Notes under the pieces: model-generated
Seen by the model: the letters and a program-made list of their open reading frames with translations, nothing else
Told to the model about the DNA's origin: nothing
Databases searched by the model: none
In this document: piece after piece, positions 10,656 to 22,186 of the stretch
Position numbering within the stretch: the stretch's first letter is position 1
Layout of the letters: every line of letters starts with the position of its first letter
NCBI RefSeq assembly: GCF_042242105.1
Contig: NC_092014.1
Location: 1,748,374 to 1,812,373, forward strand
Reading direction: 5' to 3'
DNA length: 64,000 nucleotides
DNA from: Pempheris klunzingeri
Taxonomy: Eukaryota; Chordata; Actinopteri; Acropomatiformes; Pempheridae
Translations under genes and position numbers: made by a program

Positions 10656-11580
10656 ATGGAATCCCCCAATGAATTGCCACCTTATCGTGGTGGGGGAGTT
10701 TGTGCGCCCCTGAGAACCTGGGAGCTGTGTTGTCGGGGTCTATGGCCCCTGGTAGAGTCTCCAAAGGCAAAGTGGTTCCAGGGGAGGGGCCAGAGTAAGA
10801 GCGGTTCAAAAACCCTGTATGAAGAAGAACCCAAAGAGCAACGTACCCTCACCCGGGTTAGGGAATCTGGGACCCCCTTCTGGAGCCAGGCCAAGCCCAA
10901 AGGAATAACGTAGAACTGCAACCCTGTGGGCTCACCACCTGCAGGGGCCTCTACAGGCCGAGGTGGGTACCTGGCGTGCAGACATCCGGCATCGTAGACC
11001 TGCCGGACAGACCTGGTCGGCCCAAACGTGTAGTGAGGGTTTGCTGGGAATGTCTGGTGGAGGCCCCTGTCCTGGAGGTCTTCAACTCCCACCTCCGGAA
11101 GAGTTTCTCTTACATCCCAGGGGAGGTTGGGGACATGGAATCCCAGTGGGCCATGTTCAAAGCCTCCATTGCAGAGGAAGCTGCTGAGAGCTGTGGCCAG
11201 AAGGTCGTCGGTGCTGGTCTAAGAATTCGCTGGTGGAAGCCGGCGGTGAGGGAGGTCATCAGGCTGAAGAAGGCCTTTCCAGCCTGGCTGGCACTGGGGC
11301 TGTGGAGAAGGACTTTCAGGTGGCCTCAAGGAAGTTCTGGTAAACCATTCAGTGGCTCAGGAAGGGCAAGCGGGGCTTGGCTCAGGCCATATTCAACCAT
11401 GGAGGAGAACTGCTGACCCGGACTGGGGTTATCATAGGGTGGTGGGAAGGACACTTTGAAGAACTCCTGAACCCAATCAACACTGAGATTTGACCTGAGA
11501 TGCTGAAGCCTCTGGACATTGTTGGGCTGTTGTGGTTGACAAGCCTCTTCAGTGTGGTGTGGAGGTGAGGGACAGTACCT
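10656..11580 (+). mobile_element. Internally deleted RTE-type LINE fragment (unit 3)
   Basis: The block begins where spacers A and B diverge (ATGGAATCCCCC) and ends near GACAGTACCT. It reads in pieces as the region after the endonuclease of an RTE/Rex3-like non-LTR retrotransposon (RVCWECLVEAPVLEVFNSHL, then WAMFKASIAEEAAESCGQ and RWWKPAVREV). The reverse transcriptase core is absent and frames shift. The longest in-frame piece is 146 codons. This copy lacks most of the endonuclease, unlike the one at 24466. The clade name is from remembered protein similarity. Confidence 0.7.
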
Positions 11581-11665
11581 AACTGTGCAAATCAGAGGGA
11601 GGAAACAAAACCCCAAACCAAAATAGCAGCAGGAACAGGTTGAGCAGGTAGAGAGCTTTCACACT

Positions 11666-11801
11666 GCAGCAATGAAAGTAAAGTCAGTCAGAGTGGCAGC
11701 CAGGCAGCCGTGGAGACACGTCTGTGTTTCTGTCTGAAGAAAATCCAGACTGACTTCATCAGGTCTCCTCAACAACACAGCAGAGCCTCTGCCAAACACT
11801 G
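11666..11801 (+). promoter_or_regulatory. Promoter-proximal block and non-coding exon 1 of TRIM copy 3
   Basis: Same block as at 5481, ending in a GTGAGT donor at 11802. Here the IRF-like core reads CAATGAAAG, so AANNGAAA is lost, as also in copies 4 and 6. Confidence 0.6.
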
Positions 11802-13029
11802 GTGAGTACAGATGATCACATTTACAGCTTCAACCACCAGGATCAACACAAAGCTTCAGCTCCGCTCAGCAGGAAGTTCCTCTTTTCTCATTTCACACTT
11901 GTGACGTTGGTTAAAGTAGAACTACGGCTGTTTGTCCAGCGACCACTTTAACAGCTTTAAACAGCCTCTGTGTGTCAGCTCTCAGGACTTTAGGGACTTT
12001 AAACTGATTCTCTGTGGTTTGGAGTTTAGTTTCCCTCCACTTTCCTGGTATCATTACTGTTTACTGATCACTTCATGCAGCCATACTGCATCCTGTTTAC
12101 TCTACTGCTTCACAATAAAGGCTTTCCAGCAGAGAGCCAGCAGGAGGCTTTTAATGTGAAGCACCAAGAGGAAATGCAACGTGTTTCTCATGAGGTATTC
12201 AGTTAGTAATGCCCCTCTTCAATAAAAACTGGATTTAACAGAAGGACGTGGAGATATTCAGTATCATTCTTCCAACGCTGCAGGCTTGAACTTGCCAGCA
12301 CGGCTTAAAGATTCAGAATGTAGTAATTAGAAATACATTGTCATTGATGACACCAGTGGTCTTTAGGGGAACTGCAGTCAACATCATCTTGCTCGCGCTC
12401 AAGCATGTGTACACACTCCACAGGGTGGATCCTGGGCGTCAGCCAAAACAGTGATGTCACATACACTAAACTGAACATGACTGACTAATATCATCACTTT
12501 GCACCCAAAGTACCTGAAACATTTAGTCCCAGGAATCTTTTTTCAAGGAACTTAAAGGCTCCTTCAGCCAGTTGTTGTCTAAAACACCTGTGAAGATCAG
12601 GAAAGTTAGCCCGCTGACGCCTGTAGGCTCCATCATATCTTAAAGAGCTCATGGTACCGTACTACCCCACTGGAGCTCTGAGCTCCCAGACTGCAGCCGA
12701 CTGGTGGCTCCTAAAGTTCTCTGAAGTAGTGATGGAGCCAGAGCTTTCAGCTATCAGGCTCCTCTCCTGTGGAATCTGCTTCCAGTTTGGGTTTGGGGGT
12801 CAAACACCTCTACATTTCAGTGTGGGATAAAACCTCCACTTAGTGATGAAGCCTATAGTTTAGGACTGGTTCAGGCCTTGGACCAGCCTCTAGTGATGCT
12901 GCTGTTGGCTCAGACTGCCGGGGGATGTTATTATTATTCATGTATTAACTATTGTCATGTTTTCCACTGGTACCATGTTGCTAGTTTTTTGACGACACTG
13001 TTTTTCCTTTTCTTTCCCACTGTGTGCAG
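11802..13029 (+). other. Intron of TRIM copy 3 (class I with extra segment)
   Basis: Donor at 11802, acceptor TGTGCAG ending 13029. Compared with copy 2 it has an extra stretch from about 12195 to 12425 between CAGTTAG and GGTGGATCCTGG. The same extra stretch is in copy 4. It is either an insertion in the ancestor of copies 3 and 4 or a loss in copy 2; I do not recognise it. Confidence 0.7.
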
Positions 13030-13031
13030 AC

Positions 13032-14681
13032 ATGGCTGCTGCAAACTATCTGAGATCTGAGGATCAGTTTCTGTGCTCCATCTGTCTGGATGTGCTCACT
13101 GATCCCGTCAGCACACCATGTGGACACAACTTCTGCAAAACCTGCATCACTGAACACTGGAACACTAACGACCGGTTTCTGTGTCCCTTGTGTAACAAGG
13201 CTTTTACCACAAGACCTGATTTGAGGGTCAACACTTTGCTCTCTGAGATGGTCTCTCAGTTCAGACAGTCAGCTCAACAGGACGCCAGCAGCAGCAGCTC
13301 AGAGCAACAAGTGTCCAAACCAGGAGAAGTTCCCTGTGACGTCTGTGCTGGAACCAAACTGAAGGCCCTGAAGTCCTGCCTGGTGTGTCTGGTCTCCTAC
13401 TGTGAGACTCACCTGGAGCCTCATCTGACACTGTCAGGCCTGAAAAGACACCAGCTGATCGACCCTGTGGAGAACCTGGACAGCAGGATGTGTACGAAGC
13501 ACGATAAACCTCTGGAGCTGTTCTGTAAGACCGACCAGACGTGTGTCTGCATGCTCTGCCCTGTTTTAGACCACATAGGACATAAGTTTGTTCCTCTGAA
13601 AGAAGAATATGAAGGACAGAAGGCCGAGCTGGGGAAGACAGAGGCTGAAATCCAGCAGATGATCCAGAAGAGACGACTGAAGATTGAGAAGATCAAACGG
13701 TCAGCTGACCTCAGTCAGGAAGATGCAGACAGAGTGATAGCAGAAGGTGTTCAGGTCTTCACTTCTCTGAAGGAGCGTGTTGAGAGAGGCCAGGCAGAGC
13801 TCATCAACACCATCAAAGAGAAGCAGGAAAGAGCAGAAAAACAGGCCCAAGCTTTCATCAGAGCGCTGGAACAGGAAATCTCTGAGCTGATGAAGAGGAG
13901 GACTGAGGTGGAGCAGCTCTCACGCTCTGAAGACCACCTCCATCTCCTCCACAGTGTCCAGTCCCTCAACACCAACCAGCCTCCAGCCAGCAGGGACTGG
14001 ACAGAGGTCAGCGTCCCTCCACTGTCCTATGAAGGGACTGTGAGGAGAGCTGTGGCTCAGCTGGAGCAGGATCTCAGTAAAGAGATGAAGAAGCTGATTA
14101 AAGCTGAGCTGAGGAGGGTCCAGAAGTTTGCAGTGGATGTGACTCTTGATCCTGATACAGCACATCCTAAACTCATCCTGTCTGATGATGGGAAACAAGT
14201 GTATGATAGTGATGTGAGGAAGAAACTCCCAGACAATCCAGAGAGGTTTTCTAAGTATTGCATTGTCTTAGGAGAGCAGAGTTTCTCTTCAGGCAGATTC
14301 TACTTTGAGGTTCAGGTTAAAGGAAAAACTAATTGGTCTTTAGGAGTGGCCAGAGAGTCGATCAACAGGAAAGAGATCATCACACTGAGCCCTGAGGATG
14401 GTTGCTGGACTGTATGGTTGAGGAATGGGAATGAGTACCAAGCTCTTGATGATCCTTCAGTCCTTCTCTCTCTGAGGTCTCAGCCTCAGAAGGTGGGGGT
14501 GTTTGTGGACTATGAGGATGGTCTGGTCTCCTTTTATGACGTAGATGCTGCAGCTCTCATCTACTCCTTCACCAGCTGCTCCTTCACTGAGAAACTCTTC
14601 CCCTACTTCAATCCGTGTCTTAATGATGGAGGCAAAAACTCTGCCCCTCTGATCATCTCTCCTGTACACGCAGTAGACTGA
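13032..14681 (+). CDS. TRIM copy 3, complete RING-B-box-coiled coil-PRY-SPRY protein (549 aa)
   Basis: Full-length member with all eight RING ligands and all B-box2 ligands present. Most of the sequence is the same as copy 2 through the RING and coiled coil. Differences concentrate in the SPRY: YCIV before LGEQ, KTNWSLGV, EIITLSPEDGC, QALDDPSVLL. The spacer and LTR set behind it is type A, as behind copy 1, so copies 1 and 3 occupy the same place in the duplicated dimer. It looks intact. Role inferred as target-specific ubiquitination in innate immunity. Confidence 0.95.
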   Translation: MAAANYLRSEDQFLCSICLDVLTDPVSTPCGHNFCKTCITEHWNTNDRFLCPLCNKAFTTRPDLRVNTLLSEMVSQFRQSAQQDASSSSSEQQVSKPGEVPCDVCAGTKLKALKSCLVCLVSYCETHLEPHLTLSGLKRHQLIDPVENLDSRMCTKHDKPLELFCKTDQTCVCMLCPVLDHIGHKFVPLKEEYEGQKAELGKTEAEIQQMIQKRRLKIEKIKRSADLSQEDADRVIAEGVQVFTSLKERVERGQAELINTIKEKQERAEKQAQAFIRALEQEISELMKRRTEVEQLSRSEDHLHLLHSVQSLNTNQPPASRDWTEVSVPPLSYEGTVRRAVAQLEQDLSKEMKKLIKAELRRVQKFAVDVTLDPDTAHPKLILSDDGKQVYDSDVRKKLPDNPERFSKYCIVLGEQSFSSGRFYFEVQVKGKTNWSLGVARESINRKEIITLSPEDGCWTVWLRNGNEYQALDDPSVLLSLRSQPQKVGVFVDYEDGLVSFYDVDAAALIYSFTSCSFTEKLFPYFNPCLNDGGKNSAPLIISPVHAVD

Positions 14682-16055
14682 TGACTTCTCTTATTTCATG
14701 TGATGATTTACTGCATTTAAGAGAGCGAATGAACATTTATAGTGTCAACTAAATATCTGATTTCATACAGAATCTGTTTTCTTTGGTGATTGATTTATAT
14801 GGATCCATCACAGAGGAAACACGTCAGTTTGCTGATTTTTGGGTCATTTGTTTCTGTTTTATTACTGTTCTTCTATTTGATGTGCAGCCACAGAAAACAT
14901 GCTGCTGAATATTTCACTGTGTCGTCAACAGTTCGGTCCATTACATACCTGCAGTGTCTACAGAGAACAGCTTGTCTTTGTTATGACGGCTACAAAAACT
15001 TAATGGACAAAGTCATTAATAGAACTGATGCAGAATTTTCTATGTGATGTGAAAAGTGGTTTGGTGAATTACTGGTGGCTTTGGTCAGTTTTTATGTGGT
15101 TTGTGAATAATTTGTGGTTCATGGTGAATAATCTGTAAATGTGTGATTGTACAATGGAGAGAGGTAATTACTGGATTTAAAGATATGATCTGCCAATCAT
15201 CAATAAATAGTTTGAAAAATGGGCTTTGATTCTGTGGAAATCTTCAGGGTTTTAACCGTTTGCCTTCAGCCCGACCGTGTGCTTCCTGCTGTTTGACTAA
15301 AATGACTTTCACCTTTTTCACATGTTCAGTAAAATCCACACGTCGTCCTGCTTGTGAATCATTTCATTGGTGCAGCCTGAACTCGCTCATCTCCCTGGCA
15401 GGTTTTGGGGTGAGTACGAGAGAGACGGCCGGGACGGATATGATGAGGGTCACATGACTGACGGGGGAGGGCGGCCGACCAGACTGCTCCTCTTCCCAGC
15501 TTCTCACAATAAACTCACACATGAACTCATCCTTTCTGTCCTAAACTGTAACATAACACCTCACTCATCACAAACACTTCATTCACCTTCAAACTCCTGA
15601 AAATGCTCAGAAAAGGGGAAAGTTTGAACACCTACAGTTCTGTGACAACTGAAGACCATGTGACACGGTCAAAAACTCTGGAAGAAGACAACAAGTGGCC
15701 CTTGAGTTGAGATGTTTTGGCAGACTGACGTTTTCACTTTATAACTGGCTTTTTATTGCTTCTAACAAGAGGAAACATCTGTGGTATCAAATACTGAGAT
15801 ATCACATGATGTAAATATAAAGTATTGATTAAGATGTGGTAGGAACTGATACACGATGGTTAGTATGACAGGAGTGTTGATCAAATAACCAAGATAATAG
15901 AAGATGTAACCAATCAATAAGCATGAAACAATGCAACCAAATATCACATTTTATACTCTGATTTAAATATAGGATTCTTTAACACTTAACAAATGCAGAA
16001 AGAGGAAACCAGAACCTTAAAGGTGTAAATTGACGTGAAAGTATTGTTTAAAAAG
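14682..16055 (+). other. 3' UTR of copy 3 and following spacer
   Basis: Poly(A) signal at 15202-15207. Compared with copy 1, about 80 bases around 15155 are missing (the stretch with GAAGCAGATGTTGAACACGA), a deletion also seen behind copies 6-8. No gene recognised. Confidence 0.55.
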
Positions 16056-16400
16056 TGTTGAGGAGGAGCTGGAACCTAATAGTGTCAGCAGATGGTGCTG
16101 TAGGATAAAGACAAAATAATAGCTGCTCAGTGGAAGCTCACAAGGTCGGACAAAGTGATCAGGTCAAGTGGAGTTCAGAGGGACAAACTCCTCCTCATCA
16201 AAGGTGGTATAATTTCATTGGGTGGGGAAAGATGCTAGGGGGCAGGCAGATGCTGGTTTTGGGTTATAAAAGATGGAACCCGTGCATTGTTTAGTCAGAA
16301 CTGTTTGTTTGGGCTTTGTTGTGGACAATAAACCTCCACTGTGCTGAACTCTGAACTCTCCCGGTGCCTATTTGGAAGATTGACTCTTTGGTTTTTGACA
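16056..16400 (+). mobile_element. Candidate solo LTR (unit 3)
   Basis: Equivalent of 2340-2684, ending TTTTTGACA. Nearly identical to the unit 1 and 2 copies; duplicated with the array. Confidence 0.5.
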
Positions 16401-16438
16401 CTTTATAACTTCTGTTGCTTCTAACAAGAGGAAACATC

Positions 16439-17240
16439 TGTTACAGGTACCGGCTGGTACCAAGTAAACAGATTATCGATTCTGCAAACAGAACAAATGA
16501 CTGAGACAGGGCAACTTTGCTTCCGCTTGTTCAGCCTCGCTCAGCAGAATCCAATTTATTCTCATTTGCGATTACAACAATAAACCTTCTCTTTATAACT
16601 CATTCACAGACCAGCTATTAAAATCAAACTCCTAATTACATGTTGTTCAGTGTTCTTACTGAATTACAATTTATATTTTAAGTCACCAAATCTTAATAAA
16701 CAATAACAATGTTTGTATCCTTGCAGGTTGTATCCTAACCATGAATATCATTACCATTCCTGTTCCAGTCACAGGTTTCGTTGTGTGAGCATCCAATAGC
16801 TCTTAGCATGCTACTGCTAACAGTGGAAATGGCTTTGCGGTTTTTATTAAATGTAACAACCATTTTCGTACCATATTTTAACAATATTTACATATACAAC
16901 AGCATCATAAAATATTTACACATCAAACCAAATGTACAGGAGCCCAACGATAACCAACTGAATGGCGCGATGCAGGATGAGCATTTACCACAGCGCCATT
17001 TTGTGCTAATATGCTGATGGCCAGTAACAGATATTCATTTCGTTATATATACATAAATTCTGCTACCATTCTCTTTACAGACAACCCAACTCAAACATCA
17101 ATCGATATGTTCACAAAGTAAACACAACAGACCGGGATGCCGCAAAAGCCACAAAGCGACTGCTGCAAACACACAACACAAAGTGCCTCGCTGCCTCCTG
17201 CTGGCCAAAGGCGGGAACGACATGTTAATTCCCTGTAACA
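16439..17240. mobile_element. LTR-like insertion 1 of spacer A, second copy
   Basis: Same element as 2723-3532, with the same TGTTACAGG / CCTGTAACA ends at the same position in the spacer. Small indels separate the two. The shared site shows one insertion event followed by duplication. Confidence 0.5.
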
Positions 17241-17557
17241 AAACAAATGCATTGCCTACTGTGGACACCTTAAAAGCATGTTGCTACTACTTACAAACAC
17301 AAAATACATCATCATAATTGTGACTTCACAATTGTGGCGTCACACATCACAGAGCAAAAAGCCGTCTGAAACCGAAACAATCAGAACGACAATAAAGGTA
17401 ATGAGCACAGAAAGAAAGTCCAAGAGTTAAGAAGCACTCATTGGGATGATGAAATGATTTCACCAGTACAGACAGTTTAAAGTCCTGTTAAAACTGGGAA
17501 TAAAGGAGCAGTTTCCTGTTTTCATCCGTAGTTTTCTGCAGTGCTTCCTCTTGTAGG

Positions 17558-18739
17558 TGTAACATGTATTAAATGAATACAAGGATAATTATAATGAGAC
17601 CACAAATGGCTAGAATATCAGAAGAAACTAAATACGGCTACTGGAGGGCAGGGATGTGCAGTAAATAAAGACGATGACAGTATTTGCAGTTGAATATGGA
17701 AAATATATTGAACCATAAAGTGCACAAAACAAAATCAAAAATCATAATATTTACAATCCTGCAATTCCTGAATAACTGGTTTAGCATTCAACCATTCAAA
17801 ATGCACATTTATAATTGGCCAATAATTGCTTAACATGAGTCACAGTGCAGTCACCCAGGTCTAACTCCCTGATCAAAACACATGATCAAATGAACGAGCT
17901 TAGAGTTTTTTGGGTTTGAGGAGTAATGATGGAGAAATGCATATAATCCAGAAATATGAATGTGGTGAAATGCTCGGATCGAGAAGGTGGGATAGTAGGC
18001 AGGCTGGCAGGCGAAACTGACTGCAACAAGTTCTCTTCAGGCTCCTGGCCTTGTTTCCTAGCTCGCCATCTTGGAGTTGGTGCCAAGGCAGGGCACCTGG
18101 CCTGCATGGACCAAACAATCCATTTAGAAACTCAAAGACAAAGCTAATGAATGCTACGCTAACATAGCATGTCTCACCATATAATAGTATAAATTACACC
18201 ACAATCAGACATGCATTTACAATCTTGTGTTAGCATGTTAGCATATTAACATGATACATTGGTATCCAAAATCAGCCCTGCAAGTGTCGACAAGTTACTA
18301 GACCCTTATGTTAGCATTAGCCTATACGCTAACATTGTAGCTAATGCTAACAGGCCGTCATCCATCATCACATTTAATTGACAATTCAAAAGTCACCAGT
18401 TCAGCAGTTCAGTCTCACGCCACACAAGATAACAGGCCCCAACACACATGCAATGGTCTGGTTCTAAATGGTTGGTTACAAACAACATGATTTAAACCAG
18501 GAAACTGCATGATATTTGAATTAAGGTATGAAATTGTTTGGAAACCTGACCTGTAGCTGTTGTCCCCTGGCCTCTCTCCCACACAACCAAAAGGGAAATG
18601 AGGTCAGGGCAGCTTATATAGTGCCTCGGAGACAAGTGATTGGGAGTTTGAAGTCATGTGACTGTCATGTGACATGGTACATTCAAAAGAATGGGAAAAA
18701 CACACACTGGGCTAAACAGTGATTTCAACCCTGGTTACA
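17558..18739 (-). mobile_element. LTR-like insertion 2 of spacer A, second copy
   Basis: Same element as 3850-5044, same flanks (TAGG before, CCGG after). Fossil solo LTR of unknown family, copied with the dimer. Confidence 0.45.
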
Positions 18740-19175
18740 CCGGCAACAAGACGGATAACGACAATAATTCAAGTTCTGTTTGCTGAAAGTCGACCTCATT
18801 GTTTCAGGTTGAATTTCAACACAACAACAAATAGTGTTGTCTGGTCTCTCTGGAAGAGTCATCCAACAAAAACTGGTGTGTACCAAAGTGAGCGTACTGC
18901 TGCCACGCCGAGCACCAAACACTCCTGGTACATGTGAGCGAACACACCGTCCGTCATGTTCAGGATCATCACTCATGATGGCCGAGGACCCGACCAACAG
19001 CCTCACACCAGTCTCTGCAGGAGGAGACGCCAGCTACAGTAAAACCTCCCTCCTCCACCTGTTGGGTGCAGAACAACCTTTGCTCCACATTAACAGAGAA
19101 GACTGGGGAGTTTCCCACCAACTGTGTAAATCAGGGGGAGGAACCAGAGGAGGAGCAGAGCTTCAACGTCACACT

Positions 19176-19311
19176 GCAGCAATGAAAGTAAAGTCAGTCA
19201 GAGTGGCAGCCAGGCAGCCGTGGAGACACGTCTGTGTTTCTGTCTGAAGAAAATCCAGACTGACTTCATCAGGTCTCCTCAACAACACAGCAGAGCCTCT
19301 GCCAAACACTG
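19176..19311 (+). promoter_or_regulatory. Promoter-proximal block and non-coding exon 1 of TRIM copy 4
   Basis: Conserved block ending in the GTGAGT donor at 19312. The IRF-like core is in the CAATGAAAG form. Upstream lies spacer A sequence, not the LINE. Confidence 0.6.
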
Positions 19312-20540
19312 GTGAGTACAGATGATCACATTTACAGCTTCAACCACCAGGATCAACACAAAGCTTCAGCTCCGCTCAGCAGGAAGTTCCTCTCTTCTCA
19401 TTTCACACTTGTGACGTTGGTTAAAGTAGAACTATGGCTGTTTGTCCAGCGACCACTTTAACAGCTTTAAACAGCCTCTGTGTGTCAGCTCTCAGGACTT
19501 TAGGGACTTTAAACTGATTCTCTGTGGTTTGGAGTTTAGTTTCCCCCCACTTTCCTGGTATCATTACTGTTTACTGATCACTACATGCAGCCATACTGCA
19601 TCCTGTTTACTCTACTGCTTCACAATAAAGGCTTTCCAGCAGAGAGCCAGCAGGAGGCTTTTAATGTGAAGCACCAAGAGGAAATGCAACGTGTTTCTCA
19701 TGAGGTATTCAGTTAGTAATGCCCCTCTTCAATAAAAACTGGATTTAACAGAAGGACGTGGAGATATTCAGTATCATTCTTCCAACGCTGCAGGCTTGAA
19801 CTTGCCAGCACGGCTTAAAGATTCAGAATGTAGTAATTACAAATACATTGTCATTGATGACACCAGTGGTCTTTAGGGGAACTGCAGTCAACATCATCTT
19901 GCTCGCGCTCAAGCATGTGTACACACTCCACAGGGTGGATCCTGGGCGTCGGCCAAAACAGTGATGTCACATAGATGAAACTGAACACGACTGACTAATA
20001 TCATCACTTTGCACCCAAAGTACCTGAAACATTTAGTCCCAGGAATCTTTTTTCAAGGAACTTAAAGGCTCCTTCAGCCAGTTGTTGTCTAAAAGACCTG
20101 TGAAGATCAGGAAAGTTAGCCCGCTGACGCCTGTAGGCTCCATCATATCTTAAAGAGCTCATGGTACCGTACTACCCCACTGGAGCTCTGAGCTCCCAGA
20201 CTGCAGCCGACTGGTGGCTCCTAAAGTCCTCTGAAGTAGTGATGGAGCCAGAGCTTTCAGCTATCAGGCTCCTCTCCTGTGGAATCTGCTTCCAGTTTGG
20301 GTTTGGGGGTCAAACACCTCTACATTTCAAAGAGGGTCAAAAACCTCCACTTAGTGATAAAGCCTATAGTTTAGGACTGGTTCAGGCCTTGGACCAGCCT
20401 CTAGTGATGCTGCTGTAGGCTCAGACTGCCGGGGGATGTTATTATTATTCATGTATTCACTATTGTCATGTTTTCCACTGGTACCATGTTGCTAGTTTAT
20501 TGACTACACTGTTTTTCCTTTTCTTTCCCACTGTGTGCAG
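19312..20540 (+). other. Intron of TRIM copy 4 (class I with extra segment)
   Basis: Donor at 19312 and acceptor ending 20540. It carries the same extra stretch as the copy 3 intron. An 85-codon frame at 20161-20418 lies wholly inside it and is broken in the equivalent introns, so it is not called. Confidence 0.7.
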
Positions 20541-20542
20541 AC

Positions 20543-22186
20543 ATGGCTGCTGCCAGTTTTCTGCTGTATGAAGATCAGTTTCTGTGCTCCATCTGTCTGG
20601 ATGTGCTCACTGATCCCGTCAGCACACCATGTGGACACAACTTCTGCAAAACCTGCATCACTGAACACTGGAACACTAACGACCGGTTTCTGTGTCCCTT
20701 GTGTAACAAGGCTTTTACCACAAGACCTGATTTGAGGGTCAACACTTTGCTCTCTGAGATGGTCTCTCAGTTCAGACAGTCAGCTCAACAGGACGCCAGC
20801 AGCAGCAGCTCAGAGCAACAAGTGTCCAAACCAGGAGAAGTTCCCTGTGACGTCTGCGCTGGAACCAAACTGAAGGCCCTGAAGTCCTGCCTGGTGTGTC
20901 TGCTCTCCTACTGTGAGAGTCACCTGGAGCCTCATCTGACAGCTTCAGGCCTAAAAAGACACCAGCTGATCGACCCTGTGGAGAACCTGGACAGCAGGAT
21001 GTGTACGAAGCACGATAAACCTCTGGAGCTGTTCTGTAAGACCGACCAGACGTGTGTCTGCATGCTCTGCTCTGTTTTAGACCACATAGGACATAAGTTT
21101 GTTCCTCTGAAAGAAGAATATGAAGGACAGAAGGCCGAGCTGGGGAAGACAGAGGCTGAAATCCAGCAGATGATCCAGAAGAGACAACTGAAGATTGAGG
21201 AGATCAAACGGTCAGCTGACCTCAGTCAGGAAGATGCAGACAGAGCGATAGCAGAAGGTGTTCAGGTCTTCACTTCTCTGAAGGAGCGTGTTGAGAGAGG
21301 CCAGGCAGAGCTCATCAACACCATCAAAAAGAAGCAGGAAAGAGCAGAAAAACAGGCCCAAGCTTTCATCAGAGAGCTGGAACAGGAAATCTCTGAGCTG
21401 ATGAAGAGGAGGACTGAGGTGGAGCAGCTCTCACGCTCTGAAGACCACCTCCATCTCCTCCAGAGTGTCCAGTCCCTCAACACCAACCAGCCTCCAGCCA
21501 CCAGGGACTGGACAGAGGTCAGCGTCCCTCCACCGTCCTATGAGGGGACTGTGAACAGAGCTGTGGCTCAGCTGGAGGAGGATGTCAGTAAAGAGATGAT
21601 CAAAGCTGAGCTGAGGAGGGTCCAGCAGTTTGCAGTGGATGTGACTCTTGATCCTGATACAGCACATCCTTATCTCATCCTGTCTGATGATGGGAAACAA
21701 GTGAATGATGGTGATGTGAAGAGGAAAAAACTCTCAGACAATCCAGAGAGGTTTTCTAAGTGTGTCTGTGTCTTAGGAGAGCAGAGTTTCTCTTCAGGCA
21801 GATTCTACTTTGAGGTTCAGGTTAAAGGAAAAACTGAATGGGATTTAGGAGTGGTCAGAGAGTCGATCAACAGGAAAGAGATCATCAGACTGATCCCTAA
21901 GAATGGTTACTGGACTGTATGGTTGAGGAATGGGAATGAGTACGAAGCTCTTGATGACCCTTCAGTCCGTCTCTCTCTGAGGTCTCAGCCTCAGAAGGTG
22001 GGGGTGTTTGTGGACTATGAGGACAGTCTGGTCTCCTTTTATGACGTAGATGCTGCAGCTCTCATCTACTCCTTCACCAGCTGCTCCTTCACTGAGAAAC
22101 TCTTCCCCTTCTTCAGTCCGGGTAATAATGATGAAGGCAAAAACTCTGCCCCTCTGATCATCTCTCCTGTACACGCAGTAAACTGA
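20543..22186 (+). CDS. TRIM copy 4, complete RING-B-box-coiled coil-PRY-SPRY protein (547 aa)
   Basis: Intact family member with all RING and B-box2 zinc ligands. Its first residues differ from every other copy (MAAASFLLYEDQ against MAAANYLRSEDQ) although the flanks are identical, suggesting a short gene-conversion tract from another TRIM. Three residues are missing in the linker (SKEMIKAEL against SKEMKKLIKAEL). Two codons are gained before the SPRY (DVKRKKL against DVRKKL), shared with copies 6-9. SPRY variable sites read CVCV, KTEWDLGV, IPKNGY, ALDDPSVRL. Role as for the family. Confidence 0.95.
   Translation: MAAASFLLYEDQFLCSICLDVLTDPVSTPCGHNFCKTCITEHWNTNDRFLCPLCNKAFTTRPDLRVNTLLSEMVSQFRQSAQQDASSSSSEQQVSKPGEVPCDVCAGTKLKALKSCLVCLLSYCESHLEPHLTASGLKRHQLIDPVENLDSRMCTKHDKPLELFCKTDQTCVCMLCSVLDHIGHKFVPLKEEYEGQKAELGKTEAEIQQMIQKRQLKIEEIKRSADLSQEDADRAIAEGVQVFTSLKERVERGQAELINTIKKKQERAEKQAQAFIRELEQEISELMKRRTEVEQLSRSEDHLHLLQSVQSLNTNQPPATRDWTEVSVPPPSYEGTVNRAVAQLEEDVSKEMIKAELRRVQQFAVDVTLDPDTAHPYLILSDDGKQVNDGDVKRKKLSDNPERFSKCVCVLGEQSFSSGRFYFEVQVKGKTEWDLGVVRESINRKEIIRLIPKNGYWTVWLRNGNEYEALDDPSVRLSLRSQPQKVGVFVDYEDSLVSFYDVDAAALIYSFTSCSFTEKLFPFFSPGNNDEGKNSAPLIISPVHAVN

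Noticed and set aside
20161-20418. 85-codon frame upstream of copy 4
   Set aside because: It lies inside the predicted intron and is broken by frame changes in the equivalent introns of copies 2 and 3.
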